Source: a bacterium (GTDB lineage: Bacteria > Latescibacterota > UBA2968 > UBA8231). From it: 12,824 nt of DNA. Positions within the stretch are counted from its first letter, which is position 1; every line of letters begins with the position of its first letter. The stretch is taken from assembly GCA_027593305.1 (NCBI GenBank), contig JAQCJA010000084.1, positions 1-12,824 of the forward strand, in the 5' to 3' direction. The notes below the pieces were generated by a model. That model was given only the letters and a program-made list of their open reading frames with translations, made no database searches and was not told the origin of the DNA. The position numbers were made by a program, and so were the translations under genes. This document shows positions 7,346 through 12,824 of this stretch, piece by piece.

Positions 7346-7690
7346 TGGTGAACTGCACCAGGCAGCCCTCGGCAGATCGTGACCCATCCAGGCGGGTTGA
7401 CGATCATCCATTCGCCCCTTTCATCAAGGGAACTTCTGGCGCAATTCCACGCCCCGACTGACTTTGCGGTGGCGGGACTGCGGCCAATTCGTACCCTTTC
7501 GAGGTTGGATGGCGGTCAGATCGGAGTGCAAAGCAGCGCATTCCGCCCTGGGAAGTGACCCAATGTACGGACGCGCACTTCGCCGCCAGCAGCCGCTGCC
7601 CACTTGCCATGAGCAGGGGCACCGGGTCATACTGCACGGGTGGCAGCAACAGACAAACACAGAAGACGATGAGAGCAGGCACCAACATAC
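7346..7690. other. Intergenic region between the paralogue operon and topA
   Basis: This is the only gap over 300 bp in the window. I see no convincing gene in it: reading frames on both strands are arginine-rich or low quality and run into topA without a ribosome-binding site. It holds a weak inverted repeat, CCCTT/AAGGG with a 5-base loop at 7416-7430, which has no U tract and is a poor terminator candidate. Near its right end is a possible promoter for topA (7604-7633). No tRNA or riboswitch could be recognised. Confidence 0.6.
7604..7633 (+). promoter_or_regulatory. Possible sigma-70-type promoter for topA
   Basis: TTGCCA (7604-7609) matches the -35 consensus at 5 of 6 positions. CATACT (7628-7633) matches the -10 consensus at 4 of 6 positions, with an 18-bp spacer. 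Transcription would start near 7640, about 50 bases before the topA ATG. Such matches occur by chance, and sigma preferences in this organism are unknown. Confidence 0.35.
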
Positions 7691-10486
7691 ATGTCGAAAA
7701 CAGCTGAAGGGACGTACGCCCTGGTGATCGTGGAATCACCCGCCAAGGCGCGCACGATCGAGGGTTATCTGGGCAAAGGTTACGTCGTGGAGTCCTCCAT
7801 CGGGCACATCCGCGATCTACCTTCCAATGCCAGTGAGATCCCTGCCGCCGTCAGTGGCGAGCCCTGGGCCCGCCTGGGGGTGAATGTCGACGAAAACTTT
7901 GCCCCACTCTACGTCATCCCCGCCAGCAAACAGGCGCAGATCACCAAGCTGCGTAAGCTGCTCAAGGGCGCCGATGCCCTGCTGCTGGCCACGGATGAAG
8001 ACCGCGAGGGGGAGGCCATCGCCTGGCATCTCGTCGAGGTGTTGAAACCCAAGGTCCCCGTACGACGCATGGTTTTCGACGAGATCACCAAACCTGCCAT
8101 TCAGGCGGCGATCGACTCGACACGGGAGATCGATCAGTGGCTGGTCAGTGCGCAGGAATCGCGCCGCATTCTGGATCGGCTCTACGGCTACGAGATCTCA
8201 CCGGTCCTGTGGCGCAAGGTCAAGCCGAAGCTGTCTGCCGGACGTGTTCAGTCCGTGGCGACACGTCTGGTGGTGGAGCGCGAACGCCTGCGCATGCGTT
8301 TCCGTCAGGCCGAGTACTGGGATCTGGAGGCCGATTTCACCACGGACGGTGGCGGCAAACTTACGGCGGGCCTCGTCGAACTCGGTGGTCTGCCGGTGGC
8401 GACGGGTCGACACTTCGTCGACTCCACGGGGCAATTGGAGGATGCTGCCGCCGTGGCGCATCTGCTGGCGGCGGATGCCACGCAGCTGGCCGAAACGCTG
8501 CGCCAGCAGCCCTTCCGCGTCACGCAGGTGACAGAAAAGCCCTTCACCAACAAGCCGTACGCGCCGTTCATCACCTCGACACTGCAGCAGGAGGCGGGGC
8601 GCAAGCTCCGCTTCACCGCGCAACGGACCATGCGCCTGGCGCAGAATCTCTACGAGAACGGCTATATCACCTACATGCGTACCGACTCGACGACGTTGTC
8701 GTCACAGGCCCTGCATGCGGCCCGGACGCAGGTGGCCGAGTTGTACGGCGCCGAGTATCTGCCGGACGAGCCAAGGGTCTACCGCAGTCGTTCGAAGAAT
8801 GCCCAGGAGGCGCACGAAGCGATTCGCCCCGCCGGTGAGGCCTTTCGCACCCCCAGGCAGGTGAGCAACGAACTGGACACCGACCAGCTGCGCCTGTACG
8901 AGTTGATCTGGACCCGTACCGTCGCCTCGCAGATGAAGGACGCCCACGGCATGCGCACCAACGTGCGCATCAGTGCCACCGCCGGCGCGCGCGGTGAGGC
9001 TGTGTTCTCCACCTCGGGCAAAGTCATCACCTTCCCTGGCTTTCTGCGGGCCTATGTGGAGGGCAGCGACGATCCTGCCGCCGCCCTGGACGATCAGGAG
9101 AAAGTCCTGCCATCCGTGCACCAGGGCCAGCCCGTGGGCACAGAACGGGTCGAAGCGCAGCAGCACTTCACCCAGGCCAAGGGGCGGTACACCGAAGCCA
9201 GCCTCATTCGTGAACTTGAGGAGCGCGGCATTGGACGCCCGTCCACGTATGCCTCCATCATCCAGACGATCCAGGACCGGGGCTACGTGGGTCCGAAGGG
9301 TGCCGCTCTGGTGCCGACCTTCACCGCCTTCGCCGTGGTCAATCTGCTGGAAAAGCACCTCCCGGACCTGGTGGATTTCAGTTTCACCGCCCGCATGGAG
9401 GATGGTCTCGACACCATCTCGCGCGGCGAGGCCGACGCGATTCCGTGGCTGCACGATTTCTACTTCGGCAAGAAGGCGGGCAGCGAAGGGGACCGGCTCT
9501 CCGAGATCGGCCTGAAGGATCTCATCGGGGCCAACGCCGACGAGATCGATCCGCGGGCGATCTGCGCTATCCCCCTCGGGCACAACGAGGCGGGACAGGA
9601 GGTGGTCTGTCGCGTCGGTCGCTACGGGCCGTACGTGCAGATCGGCGACGAGGACCTGCGGGCGACGGTGCCAGACGAGATCGCCCCTGACGAACTGACC
9701 GTCGAACGCGCGCTGCAATTGCTGGAGCGGGCCGCCATGGGGGACCGCGAGCTGGGCTTCGATCCCGACACGGGCAAGGCGATCACCATCAAGACCGGTC
9801 GCTTTGGTCCCTATGTGCAGCTCGGCGAGCCGGAGCTGACGCCGAAAGGCAACATCAAGCAGGGCGGCAAGCCGAAGATGGCCAGCCTGTGGCCGACCAT
9901 GTCGGTGGATTCCATCAGCCTCGACGAGGCGCTGCTGCTGCTGAGCTTTCCCCGGAACCTGGGCCTGCACCCGGAAAAGGATGAAATGATCACCGCCCAG
10001 GACGGTCGCTATGGTCCCTATGTGAGGATGGGAACCGAAAGCCGCAGCCTGCCGGATCACGACAAGCTGGCGACGGTGACACTGGCAGAGGCTGTGGAGA
10101 TCTTCAAGCAGCCCGGACGTCAGGGGCGTGGTCGTTCCGGCACGATCATCGCAGAACTCGGCATACACCCCACTTCCGAGTTGCCCATCCACGTCAAGAG
10201 TGGTCGCTTCGGACCGTATGTCACCGACGGCGAAGTCAATGCCACGATCCCGAAGGATCTCGACCCGGAGCAAGTGACCCTCGAGCAGGGGCTGGCTCTG
10301 CTCGGCGCGCGGGAGCAGAAGATGCGCGACGACGGCAAGGATCCGCGCGCCAAGAAAGTACCGAAGACCAAAGCCCAGACCAAAGCCCAGACGAAGACCA
10401 AAGCCCAGACGAAGACCAAAGCCCAGACGAAGACCAAAGCCAAGGCGAAGAAGAAAGCCAAGGTCAAGAAGAAGGCGAGCGGATGA
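7691..10486 (+). CDS. topA: DNA topoisomerase I (type IA), with C-terminal repeats and Lys-rich tail
   Basis: This 931-residue enzyme relaxes negative supercoils by cutting and rejoining one DNA strand through a phosphotyrosine link. The N-terminal Toprim domain has the catalytic E15 in VIVESPAKA and the metal-binding D102-E-D104-R-E106 in TDEDREGEAIAWH. The catalytic core has LSAGRVQSVATRLVVERE (181-198) and the active tyrosine Y328 in YITYMRTDST, followed by R330. After about residue 600, instead of four-cysteine zinc fingers as in the E. coli enzyme, it has four Toprim_C-type repeats marked by GRxGPYV (643, 703, 772, 838). It ends in a basic tail (about 883-931) rich in K, A, T and Q. This architecture resembles that of mycobacterial TopA, where repeats and a lysine tail aid DNA binding and processivity. 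The Shine-Dalgarno is weak. Its TGA overlaps the next gene's ATG. Confidence 0.97.
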   Translation: MSKTAEGTYALVIVESPAKARTIEGYLGKGYVVESSIGHIRDLPSNASEIPAAVSGEPWARLGVNVDENFAPLYVIPASKQAQITKLRKLLKGADALLLATDEDREGEAIAWHLVEVLKPKVPVRRMVFDEITKPAIQAAIDSTREIDQWLVSAQESRRILDRLYGYEISPVLWRKVKPKLSAGRVQSVATRLVVERERLRMRFRQAEYWDLEADFTTDGGGKLTAGLVELGGLPVATGRHFVDSTGQLEDAAAVAHLLAADATQLAETLRQQPFRVTQVTEKPFTNKPYAPFITSTLQQEAGRKLRFTAQRTMRLAQNLYENGYITYMRTDSTTLSSQALHAARTQVAELYGAEYLPDEPRVYRSRSKNAQEAHEAIRPAGEAFRTPRQVSNELDTDQLRLYELIWTRTVASQMKDAHGMRTNVRISATAGARGEAVFSTSGKVITFPGFLRAYVEGSDDPAAALDDQEKVLPSVHQGQPVGTERVEAQQHFTQAKGRYTEASLIRELEERGIGRPSTYASIIQTIQDRGYVGPKGAALVPTFTAFAVVNLLEKHLPDLVDFSFTARMEDGLDTISRGEADAIPWLHDFYFGKKAGSEGDRLSEIGLKDLIGANADEIDPRAICAIPLGHNEAGQEVVCRVGRYGPYVQIGDEDLRATVPDEIAPDELTVERALQLLERAAMGDRELGFDPDTGKAITIKTGRFGPYVQLGEPELTPKGNIKQGGKPKMASLWPTMSVDSISLDEALLLLSFPRNLGLHPEKDEMITAQDGRYGPYVRMGTESRSLPDHDKLATVTLAEAVEIFKQPGRQGRGRSGTIIAELGIHPTSELPIHVKSGRFGPYVTDGEVNATIPKDLDPEQVTLEQGLALLGAREQKMRDDGKDPRAKKVPKTKAQTKAQTKTKAQTKTKAQTKTKAKAKKKAKVKKKASG
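10363..10446 (+). repeat. 18-bp tandem repeat coding the topA basic tail
   Basis: The 18-bp unit GAAGACCAAAGCCCAGAC occurs exactly at 10363-10380, 10393-10410 and 10411-10428. A 12-bp partial copy lies at 10381-10392, and a fourth copy starting at 10429 decays after about 13 bases. Each full unit encodes six residues (K-T-K-A-Q-T), so copy changes keep the frame. This is a coding minisatellite inside topA, not a mobile element. Confidence 0.9.
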
Positions 10487-11562
10487 GAATTACCCGCATC
10501 GAGACGATCGCCCTGCACATGCCCTACCAGGAGCAGATCCTGGAGCATCTGCGCAAGGGCTGGGGACTCGGAAATCGAGCCACGGATGAACAGTTTGCCG
10601 CCGAGCGGCCCCGCTTCGAGAAAGAATTTCGCACGGCCCAGCCACCGTCGATACGCACGACGATCTATCGCGTGTACACCGATGAGGATCTCGTCGGACT
10701 GGGCGAAGGCGCAGCTCTCGACAAGGAGCAACTGGCAGGTTACATCGGCCATAGCCCCTTCGAATACATCATGGATGACAGCGTGGGACCGCTGCAGATT
10801 GCGTTCTACGACCTCATGGGTCAGGCGCTGGATCTGCCTCTGGCGCGGGTGATCGGCCCCGCCCGCGACCGCGCCCCACTGGCCTGGTGGTCACATTGCT
10901 TTCCACCGGACGTGCTGCAATCCGAAGCCCAGCGGGCTCAGGCGCTGGGCTATCGCGTGCACAAGTTCAAGCGCCGGGCCCACACCGACGTTGTGGCGCA
11001 GATCGCCGCCATCGCTGCCGTCACGCCAGATGACTACGAAATCACGATCGATGCGAACGAGACCTTCGGCACCGTCGAGCGCGCCCTGGATGTCTGTGCC
11101 CGGCTGAAGAAGTTCCCGCAGCTCCACTGCCTGGAGTCACCCATCGAGCAAAGCGATATCGCCGGCTATCGACGCCTGCACGCCGAGTTGGGACTGCCCC
11201 TGGCGCACCACATCGGCACGCCGGATGTGGTGGAGGCGCTGTACTGCGGGGTCTACGACTACTTCATTCTCGGTGCCACCATCGCCGCTACGGTGCGCAG
11301 CGGCGCCATCGCCAACACCCGCAACAAGCCCTTCTGGATGCAGTTGGGTGGCGACGGCACCGACATTTCCACGTTGTTCATGCTGCATCTGGCAGCGGCC
11401 GTGCCCAATGCCACCAAAGGTCACGTGTCCATGCAGCACCTGCAGACCGACATCCTGTTGACGGAGCCGCTGCAGGTCGTCGACGGCGAGGTCATGATCC
11501 CGCAGACGCCGGGCCTGGGCGGCACCCTCAACATGGATGTGGTCGACAAGTACCGCGTCTGA
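10483..11562 (+). CDS. Mandelate racemase/muconate lactonizing enzyme family protein
   Basis: This 359-residue protein belongs to the enolase superfamily: an N-terminal capping domain (1-125) and a barrel with a K-x-K pair (K161, K163 in VHKFKRR), the first Mg ligand D190 in TIDANE, the second ligand E218 in CLESPIEQ, and a strand-6 D259. Such enzymes abstract a proton next to a carboxylate, and many are acid-sugar dehydratases or racemases. Two sites are atypical. The third metal ligand, normally D/E five residues after the strand-5 proline, is I244 (with H242-H243 adjacent). The strand-7 histidine position appears to be Q287 in WMQLGGDG. The barrel end LHLAAAVPNA (301-310) and the tail PGLGGTLNMD fit the family. 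It starts inside the topA stop (ATGA, 10483-10486) with GAAGG 7 nt upstream, so translation is likely coupled. The substrate is unknown; sugar-acid metabolism is suggested by context. Confidence 0.87.
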   Translation: MRITRIETIALHMPYQEQILEHLRKGWGLGNRATDEQFAAERPRFEKEFRTAQPPSIRTTIYRVYTDEDLVGLGEGAALDKEQLAGYIGHSPFEYIMDDSVGPLQIAFYDLMGQALDLPLARVIGPARDRAPLAWWSHCFPPDVLQSEAQRAQALGYRVHKFKRRAHTDVVAQIAAIAAVTPDDYEITIDANETFGTVERALDVCARLKKFPQLHCLESPIEQSDIAGYRRLHAELGLPLAHHIGTPDVVEALYCGVYDYFILGATIAATVRSGAIANTRNKPFWMQLGGDGTDISTLFMLHLAAAVPNATKGHVSMQHLQTDILLTEPLQVVDGEVMIPQTPGLGGTLNMDVVDKYRV

Positions 11563-11565
11563 TCA
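11560..11565. other. Palindrome TGATCA providing both convergent stop codons
   Basis: TGA at 11560-11562 ends the plus-strand enolase-superfamily gene. The next three bases, TCA, read as TGA on the minus strand and end the opposing gene. There is no intergenic space, and no separate terminator could lie between the two genes. Confidence 0.95.
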
Positions 11566-12824
11566 CTCCCCCGCCGTCGGCTGGATTGCAGCAGGGGGCA
11601 GACCGATGGTGTGCCGGCCGGACGCGGTGACACGAGTGATGTCCCACGCCGGGTACCACGTGTGTTCGATGATGACGTCGCGCACCCCTTCAAGGGCCAG
11701 CAGGCGCTCGCGGATGCCGACCGAAACCCGGCCGCCGCCGTGGTCCTCGATGAACTGCCACACGGGCCGGCCACGATGCGGCATGGTGACCACTACCTTG
11801 ACAACATCACCGAAGAGCTGCACATCGTAGACGTAGCCGAAGTCGACGATGTTGGCGTCGATGCTGTAGAACTGCTCGTCCTGCACCAGACGCAGGGCTT
11901 CCCAGATGGCCGCCTTCGTGGGACCCATCTGCGGGACTTCGCCGCGGCGCGCCAGCATGCCTTCGCCCTCGATGCCGTTGTCCCGCTTCGGCGCCGCCAT
12001 CGCGGTGGCCTGCAGCGGCGTTTTCAGGCGCCGACGTAACGTCTCGATGGTGCCCGCTGCGTCCTGCTCCGGCCACGGCGCCACCAGGTAGGCATTGTGG
12101 TTGCGAATCCAGGTGCCGGCCTGCAGTTGCGTCTGCGGTCCGGCCGGGTAACGGCTCCACAACTGGCCATGATGGAAGTAGTGCAGGGTCGGTGAGCCGC
12201 TGTGGTGCAGCTTGTCGAGCCCCCCGGCCTCGTGCTCGAGCCACAGAACAACGAAGGCGTCACGGCTGTCCTGGTGATGAAAGCCGACGCCCCACAGGTC
12301 GTTGGCGTGCTCCCCCGGCACGGCGCCCTCATGCATCTTGCCGTCGGCGTCGAACCAGACCATGTCGGTGAAGGAGTAGCCTGACAGGACCCACTCGTCG
12401 TCGCGCATGGCGGCGATCTCCACGTCCTTCACCACGCGCATGGTGCCATCCTTGAGGAAGTAGTCGGCGCCGGCGTAGAACGTGTAGGTCTGGTCCACGA
12501 GCACGCGGCTCGGAGCAAAGACCGGGTGCAGCGGACTGGCGGGGAAACCCCAGCGCCGCACCTGTACCACCAGCGGACCACGCACGACTTCGTAGTCCGG
12601 CGCCTGCGGCCAGGAGCGAATGCGCAGTTTCTGGAAGTGTTCGGCATCGACATAGTCATTGGACCAGTCGATCGTCGGCGGCTCGCCGTGGCCCTTGCCA
12701 CCGGCGTAGAGTTCCAGACCGTGCTGTCGCTTGTACACCACCCGTTCCAGTTGCCCCATCTGCCCCGACAGGTGCGCGGCGTAGTGGCGGCTGTCGATGT
12801 CCAGGTCGTAGCCCTCGCCCGAGA
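11563..12824 (-). CDS. Two-part protein: His/aromatic-rich N-region plus MIP18/DUF59-like C-domain (5' partial)
   Basis: The frame is open to the window edge: 21 coherent codons (SGEGYDLDIDSRHYAAHLSG onward) precede the first visible ATG at 12759, so the true start lies outside. About 419 residues are visible. Numbered from that Met, residues 1-250 are beta-rich with many W, Y, F and H, including the run GVGFHHQDSRDAF (157-169), and resemble no family I can name; a carbohydrate-active beta-sandwich is possible. Residues 281-386 match the MIP18/DUF59 (SufT/PaaD-like) pattern: TKAAIWEALRLVQDEQ, then IDANIVDFGYVYDVQL, KVVVTMP, and a closing DVIIEHTWYPAWDITRV. That family normally carries a cysteine just after the T-M-T-L-T strand for iron-sulfur work. 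Here the segment is TMPHRGRPVW, and no cysteine occurs anywhere in the visible protein. A role in Fe-S assembly is therefore doubtful. It converges end to end with the enolase-superfamily gene. Confidence 0.75.
   Translation of the reverse strand, partial: SGEGYDLDIDSRHYAAHLSGQMGQLERVVYKRQHGLELYAGGKGHGEPPTIDWSNDYVDAEHFQKLRIRSWPQAPDYEVVRGPLVVQVRRWGFPASPLHPVFAPSRVLVDQTYTFYAGADYFLKDGTMRVVKDVEIAAMRDDEWVLSGYSFTDMVWFDADGKMHEGAVPGEHANDLWGVGFHHQDSRDAFVVLWLEHEAGGLDKLHHSGSPTLHYFHHGQLWSRYPAGPQTQLQAGTWIRNHNAYLVAPWPEQDAAGTIETLRRRLKTPLQATAMAAPKRDNGIEGEGMLARRGEVPQMGPTKAAIWEALRLVQDEQFYSIDANIVDFGYVYDVQLFGDVVKVVVTMPHRGRPVWQFIEDHGGGRVSVGIRERLLALEGVRDVIIEHTWYPAWDITRVTASGRHTIGLPPAAIQPTAGE

Noticed and set aside
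7416..7430. Hairpin CCCTT/AAGGG as a terminator of the paralogue operon
   Set aside because: The stem is 5 bp, only partly GC, and has no following U run; it is too weak to call.
7404..7739. Open frames on both strands in the gap before topA
   Set aside because: They overlap the topA start, lack ribosome-binding sites and have no recognisable motif; the composition looks non-coding.
8702..10273. A 523-codon open frame antisense to topA
   Set aside because: It is a shadow of the GC-rich topA coding frame: no ribosome-binding site, no recognisable domain, and full overlap with an unmistakable topoisomerase I.
10363..10446. Short regular repeats considered as a CRISPR array
   Set aside because: The units are contiguous, 18 bp, have no spacers, and are in frame within topA, encoding its basic tail.

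Overview
This is a GC-rich bacterial window with dense, tightly packed genes. No rRNA, tRNA, CRISPR array, transposase or phage gene is visible. The organism cannot be named from the sequence. A topoisomerase I with C-terminal GRxGPYV repeats and a lysine-rich tail, next to a sugar ABC importer, enolase-superfamily enzyme and uncharacterised TIM-barrel-like genes, would fit a free-living heterotroph from a little-cultured phylum (Latescibacterota-like genomes come to mind). That last step is inference from memory and weak.

Layout. Bases 1-85 hold the 3' end of a plus-strand gene whose tail resembles class V aminotransferases. Facing it on the minus strand is a three-gene sugar ABC importer operon, transcribed from about 3239 down to 107: MalF-type permease, MalG-type permease, and a family 1 solute-binding lipoprotein. 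No ATPase is present. Divergent from this operon, across a 74-bp gap containing a 14-bp inverted repeat with a central CG (LacI-operator-like), runs a plus-strand operon of three consecutive paralogues (3314-4687, 4693-5973, 5984-7345). They belong to one uncharacterised family, and this is the most novel part of the window. A 345-bp non-coding gap with a possible promoter follows. Then comes topA (7691-10486), whose stop overlaps the start of a mandelate racemase/muconate lactonizing-type enzyme (10483-11562) in ATGA. That gene meets a minus-strand gene end to end; its last ~105 residues look like a MIP18/DUF59 domain lacking the usual cysteine, joined to a long aromatic- and His-rich N-terminal part that runs off the window.

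How the genes may work together (inference). The importer would bring in a sugar or sugar derivative. The three paralogues, cytosolic and sharing a D-G-P-(G)-E acidic motif, would act on it or its breakdown product. The enolase-superfamily protein could be an acid-sugar dehydratase or related lyase. A LacI-type repressor encoded elsewhere could control the divergent pair. TopA is a housekeeping gene that appears embedded in, and translationally coupled to, this metabolic neighbourhood.
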